This document shows, one piece after another, positions 54,343 to 62,378 of a stretch of DNA of 64,000 nt. Source of the DNA: Hyphomicrobiales bacterium (GTDB taxonomy: Bacteria; Pseudomonadota; Alphaproteobacteria; Rhizobiales; Rhizobiaceae); assembly GCA_900470155.1 (NCBI GenBank), contig UBZT01000021.1, forward strand, positions 1 to 64,000, given 5' to 3'. Below the pieces are notes generated by a model. It was given only the letters and a program-made list of their open reading frames with translations. It ran no database searches and was not told where the DNA came from. Each line of letters starts with the position of its first letter. Within the stretch, counting starts at the first letter, position 1. The translations under genes were made by a program, and so were the position numbers.

Positions 54343-55338
54343 ATGTCCCGTGAAAATCCTTTCGCCAAACTGGATATGGCGTCGATCTCGGCAAACCAGA
54401 CGCCTACAAAACCCGGTTACGGCATGACAGGAGCCGCCAAGACGGTTGTTCGCTCCATTGAAGATATGGCCGAGAACACCAAGAAGCTCATGGAAGGTGA
54501 GGTGATCGTGGATCTTGATCCGCGATTGATTGACGTGTCCTTCGTGGCCGACCGCCTTTCAGACGACGGAGAAGAGTTTCAGGAACTGCTCCAGGCAATC
54601 AAGGAATCGGGTCAGGCGACACCTATCCTTGTTCGCCCCAGTTCCACGGATGCCAAGCGATACATGGTCGTGTTCGGTCACCGTCGTCTCAGGGTGGCTC
54701 GCGAACTCGGAGTTCCGGTCAAAGCGATCGTAAAAAAGCTCGACGATATCACCTCGGCGATTGTGCAGGGACAGGAAAACGCAGCCCGTTCAAACCTGTC
54801 TTTCATTGAACGCGCCTACTTCGCTCAGAACCTGATCGCGTCTGGAATGAACAAGGAAACGGTTCGTTCGTCGCTCGCCATCGATGAGGCGATGCTGTCC
54901 AAGATGCTTGCTGTCGTCGAGGCTGTGCCAGCGCCAGTCATTCAGGTCTTGGGTGCATCGAAGAAAATTGGGCGCGACCGGTGGCTCAGCCTCCGGCAGT
55001 TGCTACTCGCCCCTGCCCTCTCCAAGGTCGCTGTTGAGCATGCAGCGTCGGCCGACTTTCAAGAGCTTCCTGAAGCCGAGCGGTTTGATGAACTTCATGA
55101 CTACGTGAAGCGATACAAGGCCAAATCGGCTGCGAAAACGCCCAAAGCCGATAACGTAGCAAAAGACTGGATCTCGTCTGATCGCTCGCTGAATTTCGCG
55201 ATGACCGCCAAAGCGAAGAAGGTTGCCATCGAGCTCACGAATGTAGAAGCCAAGCCTTTCAGCGAATGGCTGTCTTCTCGCATGGATCGCTTGTACGAGG
55301 AGTACAAGGGGTCGCAAAACGGAACCAACGGAGACTAA
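54343..55338 (+). CDS. repB: Plasmid partition protein RepB
   Basis: 331 residues, ParB family. The nuclease-like/ParB N-domain with ATPILVRPS and VVFGHRRLRVARELG is followed by a helix-turn-helix region (FIERAYFAQNLIASGMNKETVR). It binds parS and loads RepA. It starts 84 bases after repA. Confidence 0.96.
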   Translation: MSRENPFAKLDMASISANQTPTKPGYGMTGAAKTVVRSIEDMAENTKKLMEGEVIVDLDPRLIDVSFVADRLSDDGEEFQELLQAIKESGQATPILVRPSSTDAKRYMVVFGHRRLRVARELGVPVKAIVKKLDDITSAIVQGQENAARSNLSFIERAYFAQNLIASGMNKETVRSSLAIDEAMLSKMLAVVEAVPAPVIQVLGASKKIGRDRWLSLRQLLLAPALSKVAVEHAASADFQELPEAERFDELHDYVKRYKAKSAAKTPKADNVAKDWISSDRSLNFAMTAKAKKVAIELTNVEAKPFSEWLSSRMDRLYEEYKGSQNGTNGD

Positions 55339-55345
55339 ACCGCAA

Positions 55346-55381
55346 AAGAAAAAGGCCCCCAAACGGCGAACCGTGGAAGCC
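55346..55381 (-). terminator. Intrinsic terminator of the antisense RNA
   Basis: Read on the minus strand, ACGG-TTCG-CCGT forms the top of the stem and GGCTTCC pairs with GGGGGCC below a two-base bulge, followed directly by a T-rich run. Confidence 0.7.
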
Positions 55382-55400
55382 TCTCTCGTCATCTCTAGCA
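55346..55400 (-). ncRNA. Probable antisense RNA (RepE-type ctRNA) between repB and repC
   Basis: On the minus strand, TTGACT at 55435-55430 and a weak -10 (GATTCT) 17 bases on would start a transcript near 55400. It ends at a good intrinsic terminator, a stem capped by TTCG at 55354-55381 followed by TTTTTCTTTT. The transcript of about 55 bases lies in the 156-base repB-repC gap, where repABC plasmids encode a counter-transcribed RNA that limits RepC synthesis. Exact ends are inferred. Confidence 0.7.
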
Positions 55401-55494
55401 GGATCGAGAATCGCATTTCCCGGAATCACAGTCAAGAGTCTTGGCGCCATTTTGGTGAGCGGATTTCTTTTGCCTGAAGAAAGGTGAGAGAAAA

Positions 55495-56739
55495 ATGCAA
55501 ACAGGAGATGTGACGACGCCCTTTGGGCGGCGGTCGATGTCGCTTGCCCTGGTCAAGAGACAGATGGCGATCAAGGATCCGGATCACAACACGCCGATTG
55601 AAAAGTGGAAAGTGTTTCGCGATGTCTGCGAGGCGCGAGAACACCTTGGAGTTCAGGATCGGGCCTTGGCCGTTCTCGATGCTCTCCTGACGTTTTACCC
55701 GCACGGGGAGCTCGATTCGAGCAGCGGGCTTGTCGTTTTCCCATCCAATGCGCAGCTATCGGTTCGCGCTCATGGGATCACGGAAAGCACACTCAGGCGG
55801 CAACTCGCGGCACTAGTCGAGGCCGGGCTCATCTTGCGCCGCGATAGCCCCAACGGGAAGCGGTACGCACATCGCAGTCGTGACGGTGAAGTAGAGCAGG
55901 CCTACGGCTTCGATCTGACCCCTCTTCTGGCTCGCGCCCATGAACTTGCGCAAATCGCACAGGATGTCGTTGCGGAGCGAACACGGTTCCGTCGGACAAA
56001 AGAAGCTCTTACGATCTGCCGGCGAGATGTGCGCAAGCTCATCTCAGCTGCGGTGGAGGAGGGCGCGCCCGGCAACTGGGGGCAGGTAGAAGCGGTCTAT
56101 GTCGACATTCTTGCGCGCCTGCCACGCTATCCGGCGAGGGGTCAGCTCGAACTCGCACTTGATGAAATGCAGATGCTTCGAGCAGAGATCCTCAACATTC
56201 TGGAAATGCAGCTAAAACCTGAGAATATGCATGGCAATGCCGGGCAGAATGACCGGCACATACAGAATTCAAATACCGAATCTATCTATGAACTTGAACC
56301 TAGCTCCAGAAAAGAGCAGGGCGGAAACCCGGAGGATGAACGTCAGGCCAAGAGCGAGGCGAACGGTTTAGCGAAGGCCAAGCCAGAGCCAATAAAGGCC
56401 TTCCCACTCGGGATGGTACTTCGGGCCTGCCCGCAGATTGCCGACTATGGTCCCGGCGGACGTATAGAAAACTGGCGCGAGCTCATGAAGGCCGCCGTCG
56501 TGGTGCGCTCCATGCTCGGCGTCAGTCCGTCAGCCTACGAGGAGGCGTGCAGCGCGATGGGGCCGGAAAATGCCGCGGTGGCTATGGCCTGCATTCTTGA
56601 ACGATCGAATTTTATAACATCTGCCGGCGGCTATCTTCGGGATCTCACCAGGCGCTCGGAACGTGGGGAGTTTTCGCTGGGCCCGATGTTGATGGCGCTC
56701 ATGAAAGCGAATGGTGGTGGCCAGCAAAGAATAGCTTGA
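55495..56739 (+). CDS. repC: Plasmid replication initiator RepC
   Basis: 414 residues at the usual length, with the RepC N-terminal DNA-binding region (LVFPSNAQLSVRAHG, then TLRRQLAALVEAGLI) and a C-terminal domain after a variable hydrophilic linker (about 240-300). It is the essential initiator. AAGGTGAG precedes the ATG. In this family the origin lies within repC; the AT-richer linker-coding stretch at about 56210-56310 is the likely place. Confidence 0.95.
   Translation: MQTGDVTTPFGRRSMSLALVKRQMAIKDPDHNTPIEKWKVFRDVCEAREHLGVQDRALAVLDALLTFYPHGELDSSSGLVVFPSNAQLSVRAHGITESTLRRQLAALVEAGLILRRDSPNGKRYAHRSRDGEVEQAYGFDLTPLLARAHELAQIAQDVVAERTRFRRTKEALTICRRDVRKLISAAVEEGAPGNWGQVEAVYVDILARLPRYPARGQLELALDEMQMLRAEILNILEMQLKPENMHGNAGQNDRHIQNSNTESIYELEPSSRKEQGGNPEDERQAKSEANGLAKAKPEPIKAFPLGMVLRACPQIADYGPGGRIENWRELMKAAVVVRSMLGVSPSAYEEACSAMGPENAAVAMACILERSNFITSAGGYLRDLTRRSERGEFSLGPMLMALMKANGGGQQRIA
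56210..56310. other. Likely replication origin region inside repC
   Basis: A locally AT-rich stretch within otherwise GC-rich repC. RepABC origins are known to lie inside the repC coding sequence, commonly in its AT-rich middle. No iterons are apparent. Boundaries are approximate. Confidence 0.45.
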
Positions 56740-56751
56740 CGCAGCAGCGTG

Positions 56752-56771
56752 CTTGTCAGCCGTTTTTTTCC
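56752..56771. repeat. 20-base sequence repeated after repA and after repC (copy 2)
   Basis: Identical to the copy at 54263-54282, here 12 bases after the repC stop, with the same weaker downstream similarity, including GAGTTACC. Confidence 0.65.
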
Positions 56772-56837
56772 ATGGTTTTGTCAAACGATACAGTGAGTTA
56801 CCACTGTTGAACGCCAGATTTTCGAGGGAAGGGGAGA

Positions 56838-57863
56838 ATGATGAGAGAACGTGACGAGCATACCATTCCATCGGAACGTTCGTCATCTACAGCCCCGGCG
56901 ACGGTAGAGGATGAGAGGTGGGGTAAAGCTGCGGGGGCGATTGAGACCGCAGTGGAGAATGCTGTGGCGCAAGGCCGCCGCAGGCGCGCGAAGATTGAGC
57001 GAGAGAGGGCCAAAGCGCACGCCAATGCCGCCGATTATGAGCCGGGTATCGTGACCTTCATCGACGTTCTCGGCTTCCGCGCGATGCTCACCAATCGATC
57101 GGCTGGTGACATTCATAACATCATCCTTTCACTGCGAGAGTTTACCACGCCTGAGGTCGAGCATTTTCATCGGATGAAGGAGGTTCGTCTCTCCAGTCGA
57201 TCATTCGTTGAGTCGGTTTCGGATGCTGTAGTGCGCGTTAGAGTCTTTAACACGCAGCACTCTGACGGAGCTTTTTTTCACGAGCTGCTTGATCTGCTCC
57301 ATATACAAATCCAATGCATAAACCACGGAGTACTCATCAGAGCCGGGCTGGCAATAGGGAATGTTCATGTCGGCCTGAACGGAAGTGGCCCTGTATTTGG
57401 TCCTGCAATGGTTCGCGCATATGACATTGAAAGTGGGGAGGCGATCTATCCTCGCATCGTCGTAGACGACGCGGCTTACGAACAGTTCCTTTCCGACGCT
57501 CGTCTTCACAACGAGGACCACGAACTGGAGGAAGAGGTCGAGTATGTGAATCGACTTTTGCGCACTGGGGAGGATGGGACACGCTTTGTCGACTATCTCG
57601 GAGCGAGCGAGGACGAGCATGATGCATTTGAGGACTACATGGGGTTCTTGGGGAGGCATGCTGCGCTAATTCGGCAGAACCTAGCAGAGATCAGCAAGTA
57701 TACGATCAGACGGAAGTATCTTTGGCTCGGAAGGTATCATAACAGTGTCGTCTCACAAATACGTTTGCGGTTTGAAGCTGGCGAGCTGTCAGCGCGGAAC
57801 TTCCTGGCACTGACAGGGAGAGAGGCGGCTGACGTCCTCGACGAACTCATTGTGAATTTCTAA
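56838..57863 (+). CDS. Class III nucleotide cyclase-like protein of unknown role
   Basis: 341 residues, with a charged N-terminus (about 1-65). The core then resembles class III cyclases: FIDVLGFRAM at about 72-81, where the first metal-binding aspartate would lie, SVSDAVVRV near 125 as a possible second metal site, and IRAGLAIGNVHVG near 168 followed by a YDIES segment. I cannot confirm the base-recognition residues, so activity is uncertain. It starts 98 bases after repC with GGGGAG upstream. Standalone cyclases of this shape occur in regulation and in phage-defence signalling. No effector gene is evident next to it. Confidence 0.6.
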   Translation: MMRERDEHTIPSERSSSTAPATVEDERWGKAAGAIETAVENAVAQGRRRRAKIERERAKAHANAADYEPGIVTFIDVLGFRAMLTNRSAGDIHNIILSLREFTTPEVEHFHRMKEVRLSSRSFVESVSDAVVRVRVFNTQHSDGAFFHELLDLLHIQIQCINHGVLIRAGLAIGNVHVGLNGSGPVFGPAMVRAYDIESGEAIYPRIVVDDAAYEQFLSDARLHNEDHELEEEVEYVNRLLRTGEDGTRFVDYLGASEDEHDAFEDYMGFLGRHAALIRQNLAEISKYTIRRKYLWLGRYHNSVVSQIRLRFEAGELSARNFLALTGREAADVLDELIVNF

Positions 57864-58029
57864 GTGGGCAAATGGCAGGCGGCTGTTGAGGCGTGCCATA
57901 ATGGTCGCCTCATGTTGAGGACGAAATAGTCGCAGGAACTCTCTTTGAGCCCAGCGGGTTATGCTTCTTCCTTTCTGCTATATGGCCTGGGTGAAGAACG
58001 ATGCGGGACGTGATCCCGGCAACCCGCCT
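57864..58029. other. Intergenic region after cyclase-like gene
   Basis: Nothing recognisable. The right part may contain further, more decayed integrase sequence. Confidence 0.4.
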
Positions 58030-58320
58030 GCTGCCAGAGACCAGGCCTGCAGATAGGCAAGGTCGGAGGTGAAGGCGCGCGAGATGTTTTCAGTTATGCC
58101 CTCCATGACCACGTGGAGCACGTGTTTCGGCATCCTGGTCGTTTAACATTTAGGCCAGCTCGTCTTGAGCTGAGTGCTCAGCAGCACTGAGGTGAATCGT
58201 GTAGAGCTTATTGGCTCGGCGATCGACGACAGTGTTTGTACCCGTTGGCAAAACCTCCGGATCGACGTTTTGAAGACCGAGCGGCCCTGGTTTTCCAGAT
58301 TATTTCTGATTTGCGACGAA
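58030..58320 (-). pseudogene. Decayed 5' fragment of a tyrosine recombinase gene
   Basis: This stretch aligns along its whole length with the 5' end and leader of the intact integrase at 60.7-61.05 kb. Shared strings include GACCAGGCCTGCAG, AGGTCGGAGGT and CTCCGGATCGAC, and the TTTCTGA-TTGCGAC leader also matches with single changes. The reading frame is broken and the catalytic part is missing. It is the relic of a related element whose body was lost or replaced by the gene starting at 58348. Confidence 0.75.
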
Positions 58321-58347
58321 ATACCTTAACCCTTGACCCCTAACATC

Positions 58348-59562
58348 ATGCCCGTTGGATCGGTCTTCACGCCGCGCCACATCCGCAAATGCCACAACCC
58401 GGGGCCCCTGTTGCCAAACGACATGCAGACCTTCATCGATGAGTTTCTCGGAGTTCAGCGACGCGATCTCAAGGACGAGGTTGCGAACGGCGAGGACAGG
58501 GTCGCGTTCATTCCGAAATTGACAGGCCCGATCAGCGCTACCGATTTGTGCCGGATCTTTGTCGCGGAGGTCGTGAAGGCAGGTTACCGGGCTCTCCAAA
58601 TGCCAGGATTTCCGGCGGAAGAAGTACTTGTCCTTGTTGACAAGAAGGGCCGTCTCTCGATTTGGGCAAACCGCGATCTTCGTCAGGAAACGTGTCGGGG
58701 CGCCTTCATTGCATTCATGAACCTCTGCTCTTCGCGGCCGCCTGTCGCAAATGTCGATGGCCGGTATCATGTGGACCATGCCTTCAACAAGGCAAGGGTT
58801 ACCAATCCATTCAATGACGCTGAAGCCGAGGCCCCAGTCGTTGACGCCACCATTCTGTCGTCCGGCTACCTGCGACTTTTTCTGATCAACGGATATGTGA
58901 ATTACAAGTATGGTTTCGGCATAGAGGCGCGACGCAGTCGAGAGGGCCGCCAAGCCGGCGGTTTCCGTATTGCATCATGGATGGTGCTGTTGAAGGTTTC
59001 CGAGTTTTTGCCCCCGGGACCTGAAATGGACTTCAATGCCGCGGTCGACCATCTGATTCAGACATATGGGGAGTTCAATCTGGAACGACCCGCACTCCTA
59101 GAGTCAGTGAAGAGAGAAATGAGACAGGGCGAAAGCAGACACTTAGCCCTGAATGAGTGGTACGCCACGCCACAAACTGAGGAAGACGCTTATCTCTATC
59201 TCAATACCCACAAGTTCTCGCGGTCGCGCTTTGCGCGCTTGATCCGCGCGTGGTTTGATTGGACCATCTACAGGGTCCTGACAGACGGGGAGGAGGAGTT
59301 GGCGCTGCGCATTGAGCACAGCGACTGTTTTTACCTTCTTGCGAGTCCATATCGCGTCGTCTGGAACCCTGAAATCGTGCAGCAAAGTGATGAGAATCAA
59401 TTCAGGGCGTCAGAGACGAATGACCTCCATGAGGACGTGATGCCCTACATTAATCTGATTAGATACGGTCGAGACGACGTATGCCGTAAGATTCGATCAT
59501 CTGGTGGATGGGAGAATCGGGTTATCGCGATTTTGCATGGGCACGACCAGCGCGTGGGCTAA
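58348..59562 (+). CDS. Hypothetical protein (unrecognised)
   Basis: 404 residues from the ATG at 58348; an in-frame TTG at 58333 is possible, and neither has a good ribosome site. No signal peptide or membrane segment. Aromatic-rich, acidic and probably globular (e.g. GYVNYKYGFGIEARRSREGRQ in the middle). I recognise no family. It begins just after the integrase fragment and ends before the intact integrase, facing it, so it sits between two related recombinase sequences like a captured gene. Confidence 0.6.
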   Translation: MPVGSVFTPRHIRKCHNPGPLLPNDMQTFIDEFLGVQRRDLKDEVANGEDRVAFIPKLTGPISATDLCRIFVAEVVKAGYRALQMPGFPAEEVLVLVDKKGRLSIWANRDLRQETCRGAFIAFMNLCSSRPPVANVDGRYHVDHAFNKARVTNPFNDAEAEAPVVDATILSSGYLRLFLINGYVNYKYGFGIEARRSREGRQAGGFRIASWMVLLKVSEFLPPGPEMDFNAAVDHLIQTYGEFNLERPALLESVKREMRQGESRHLALNEWYATPQTEEDAYLYLNTHKFSRSRFARLIRAWFDWTIYRVLTDGEEELALRIEHSDCFYLLASPYRVVWNPEIVQQSDENQFRASETNDLHEDVMPYINLIRYGRDDVCRKIRSSGGWENRVIAILHGHDQRVG

Positions 59563-59813
59563 CCCCAGGCGCGATCAGCAAGGCCTGCCAGATGAGTTGG
59601 TGTTTGATCGTTGCTGAGGAGAGAGGGGAGGGGGCTGTCGTCCAACACCTCTGGCGCGGAAACATCATGCCCAGCCGCCGTGCTGAGAGACGGCGCTGAG
59701 GTCCGTTCCGCGTGATTTTCGTTGTTTTGCTCGATGTTTTGGCCCATCTCATCTAAAAGGACAGAAACTTCCGATAATGCAATTATCAGCTGTTTAGTGG
59801 TACTCCCTTTCAA
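59559..59813 (-). CDS. Possible small protein downstream of integrase
   Basis: 84 residues from a TTG codon, 15 bases after the integrase stop on the same strand, with no clear ribosome site. Helical and acidic N-terminal half, then a low-complexity serine/proline part. An inverted repeat lies inside its 5' end, which argues against it. Weakly supported. Confidence 0.22.
   Translation of the reverse strand: MKGSTTKQLIIALSEVSVLLDEMGQNIEQNNENHAERTSAPSLSTAAGHDVSAPEVLDDSPLPSLLSNDQTPTHLAGLADRAWG
59771..59789. repeat. Inverted repeat (CCGATAA/TTATC type) downstream of integrase
   Basis: GATAAT and ATTATC flank GCA. The left arm CCGATAA matches the arms of the repeat upstream of the integrase at 61067. 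Confidence 0.45.
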
Positions 59814-59828
59814 TCACGCCTATCCGGA

Positions 59829-60977
59829 TCAAAGCAATCTGGCCGCCCGACCACTCCGACGTGTTGCGTTGTTATAGTAGCTTGAGGCCTGTTGCACTGA
59901 GCGATGGCGCGACTGTTCCATGGCCTCTGGCAGCGGAACCCCCCTATTCGCAGCCTCGGTTAGATACCCCGATCGGAGCCCGTGCGCCGAAAACTCCCCC
60001 GGCTCCAGTCCAGCCAGCGCCGCCCGCTGCTTGACGATCTGGTTGACCGCACTCGGCTCCAGCGCCCGCTTCGAAACATTGCCCCAACGATCGACCTTCC
60101 GAAAAATGCTCCCTGTCTCGATCCTTCCCGCCGCAAGCCAGGCGTTGAGCGCATCCACGGGCCGACCCGTCAGATAAACGACCTCGTCATGCTCGGAGCC
60201 GGATGTTTTGGTGCGACCCAGATGGATGGCGAGAGAGGGGAGGGGAAGGCCACCCTCGACGTTGATCGGCGGCTCGACCGTGAGCTGTTCTCTGCGCAAG
60301 CCAGCAATCTCACTGCGACGCCTTCCCCCCGATGCAAAAGCCACCATCAGGATTGCCCGGTCGCGGATATCGCGCAGGCTATCGGTGCTGCAGGTCGCGA
60401 GGAGCTTGGCAAGGACATCGCCAGTCACCGCCTTGGCACTCTTGCGTTTCCTTGGTCGCGGTGTCGCGCGGACGGCCAAGCGTATCGCGGATTTCAGCGA
60501 AGGTGAGGAGAAGGCGCCCGTCAGCCCGCGCCATTTCGTCAGCGTCGACCAGCTGGCAAGCCGCCGGCGCACCGTATCGGGCGCATGTGGCCCGGAGGAT
60601 CGAAGGAAGCGTTGTTCCCGCAGACTCTGCTCGACATCAGCTGGCATGCCGTGATGAGGATCGATGTCGCGCTGGTCGGGCTGCCACAAATGATGCGCGA
60701 CGAATTTCAGCAGCAGTGCCTCGGGCGCCGGCCAGGGGAGGGAGGCGCCGGTCGCGGCCAACGACCAGGCCTGCAGGTAGGCGAGGTCGGAGGTCAGCGC
60801 GCGCAGTGTGTTCTCGCCCATACCCTCGTTGACTAGGTGGCGGAGTGTCTCGACGTCCTGGTCGGTCAACAGTTCGGCAAGCTCGTCGCGCCTGTCGATC
60901 GGCAGCACGGCGGCGATCGTATCGAGTTCGTCTGCGCGGCGATCGACGGGGTTCTTCGAACCAGCTTGCTTGATCAC
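59829..60977 (-). CDS. Tyrosine recombinase/integrase
   Basis: 382 residues from the GTG at 60977, which has GGAG 8 bases upstream; the frame extends to 61064 and a longer form is possible. SAM-like N-terminal domain at about 20-110. The catalytic set appears complete: first arginine in GGRRRSEIAGL, lysine in GRTKTSG, HGLRSGY, a histidine in SRHRSV and the tyrosine in SSYYN. Divergent from a DUF1612-type gene, an arrangement frequent on rhizobial plasmids. It probably integrates, excises or resolves plasmid segments. Confidence 0.88.
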   Translation of the reverse strand: MIKQAGSKNPVDRRADELDTIAAVLPIDRRDELAELLTDQDVETLRHLVNEGMGENTLRALTSDLAYLQAWSLAATGASLPWPAPEALLLKFVAHHLWQPDQRDIDPHHGMPADVEQSLREQRFLRSSGPHAPDTVRRRLASWSTLTKWRGLTGAFSSPSLKSAIRLAVRATPRPRKRKSAKAVTGDVLAKLLATCSTDSLRDIRDRAILMVAFASGGRRRSEIAGLRREQLTVEPPINVEGGLPLPSLAIHLGRTKTSGSEHDEVVYLTGRPVDALNAWLAAGRIETGSIFRKVDRWGNVSKRALEPSAVNQIVKQRAALAGLEPGEFSAHGLRSGYLTEAANRGVPLPEAMEQSRHRSVQQASSYYNNATRRSGRAARLL

Positions 60978-61066
60978 TGAAAACGCTCCGGATCGACAGT
61001 TTTGACGGCCGTGCGACCGTGGATTTACCGGATTCTTTCTGACTTGCGACTCGAAATCAATCACCT

Positions 61067-61087
61067 CCGATAAGGGTTACTTATCGG
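61067..61087. repeat. Inverted repeat resembling a tyrosine recombinase core site
   Basis: Perfect 8-base arms CCGATAAG and CTTATCGG around GGTTA. Read as a crossover site, arms ending in CCGATAA and starting with TTATCGG surround a 7-base spacer, and 9 of 10 arm positions match when extended to CCTCCGATAA and CCGCCGATAA. It lies just upstream of the integrase gene, the usual place for an attachment site. An operator for the divergent pair is the alternative. Confidence 0.55.
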
Positions 61088-61167
61088 CGGTTAGAAGCTC
61101 AACCGGCAGTCATACCATGTGAGGAACCACAATATTAAGATAGAGTTCCTATAAAAAATCATTTACC

Positions 61168-62307
61168 ATGATTTCAATGGCTTACGATCTCGCAAAAATC
61201 AGCATAACGGCCTTGATGGAGCCGGCTTTCCGCGCCGGCATCGGACTGGCGCGTCTGGACGAGCGCATTGCCCGCTCACCGGTCGGCGCGGGCTTCCTTG
61301 AACGATCCCAATTCACCGACGCCTGCGCCTCGCTGTGGATCGACGGCGAACTCGTCCATCTCGAAGACCTCGTCCTCCACGACGATACCAGAGATATTCG
61401 CACACCCACCCATGAGCTGACAATCGCGCGCGACGTGCTGCGTACCCGCCGGCGCATTGCCGCCCAACTGCCCGGCTGGGCGCTGTCGGCGGACGGCGTC
61501 CGCACTCTCAGAAAAACCGCAGAGATTACGTCGGCCGACACGGAAGAGGTGCAGGCGTTCGGTGCCATCCGGCGCGCCGTCGCGGACGATCGGGAAGGGG
61601 AGGGGGACGATGTCGACGACATCGAAAACCTTCCTGGCGTCGACTATGCCGCCATCGACGCGGTTCTGGCCCGATCGGAGTCGGCAATCGAGAATGCAAC
61701 ACGGCCTGGCCGTGGCGGCGGCCAAGACAAAGATCCGATGATCTACGATCTCGATTGGGACGAAGACGCGCGGCTGGGCGAATGGCGCGGCGTGTTGCGT
61801 CAGGCCGAAGATCTGCCGGCGATGCTGCAGGCTATCATCGCCCTCGATGCGTGGAATGAATTGTCGGTGCTGCAGCATGCGCCATGGCTTGGCCGGCTGT
61901 TGGCCGCGTCGATATTGCGCCAGGCCGGCATCACCACCGGTGCCCATCTCGCCGCCATCAATCTCGGCCTGAAAACCATCCCCGTCGATCGGCGCCGACA
62001 TCGTGACCGGGAGACCCGGTTGCTCGCCATCGCCCACGGACTGATCGCCGCCGCGGAGACCGGACTCAAGGAGCATGACCGGCTGACGCTGGCCCGGACA
62101 CTGTTTGAGCGAAAGCTGGAGGGACGCCGAACTTCTTCAAAATTGCCCGAGCTCGTCGACCTGGTGATGGCGAAGCCATTGGTGTCGGCAAAAATGGTGG
62201 CGAAGACGCTCGATGTGACGCCGCAGGCGGCGCGGCGGATCGTTTTGGAGCTGGGCCTGAGAGAGATGACGGGGAGGGGGAGGTTTCGGGCGTGGGGTGC
62301 GCTGTAG
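61168..62307 (+). CDS. DUF1612 helix-turn-helix protein (RHE_PE00001-like)
   Basis: 379 residues. The N-terminal part (PAFRAGIGLARLDERIARSPVGAGF, then ASLWIDGELVHLEDLVLHD) matches the RHE_PE00001/DUF1612 family common on rhizobial plasmids. A C-terminal DNA-binding segment (SAKMVAKTLDVTPQAARRIV) is a helix-turn-helix. Fic-like or toxin activity has not been shown for it to my knowledge. ATG 61168 or 61177; no clear ribosome site. Divergent from the integrase. Confidence 0.8.
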   Translation: MISMAYDLAKISITALMEPAFRAGIGLARLDERIARSPVGAGFLERSQFTDACASLWIDGELVHLEDLVLHDDTRDIRTPTHELTIARDVLRTRRRIAAQLPGWALSADGVRTLRKTAEITSADTEEVQAFGAIRRAVADDREGEGDDVDDIENLPGVDYAAIDAVLARSESAIENATRPGRGGGQDKDPMIYDLDWDEDARLGEWRGVLRQAEDLPAMLQAIIALDAWNELSVLQHAPWLGRLLAASILRQAGITTGAHLAAINLGLKTIPVDRRRHRDRETRLLAIAHGLIAAAETGLKEHDRLTLARTLFERKLEGRRTSSKLPELVDLVMAKPLVSAKMVAKTLDVTPQAARRIVLELGLREMTGRGRFRAWGAL

Positions 62308-62378
62308 TCGTGTCACCATAACGGCGATGGCCTAATGAAACCAGCCGACAACCTTCCAGGCAGCTTATTGATCCTGCA

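Noticed and set aside
57990..58060. Possible SAM-type riboswitch (CCCGGCAACC string)
   Set aside because: The surrounding sequence aligns with the integrase coding region, the other riboswitch helices are missing, and no methionine-pathway gene follows.
58300..58953. Minus-strand 217-codon frame
   Set aside because: It is opposite the longer hypothetical gene and runs into the integrase fragment; no ribosome site or family signal.
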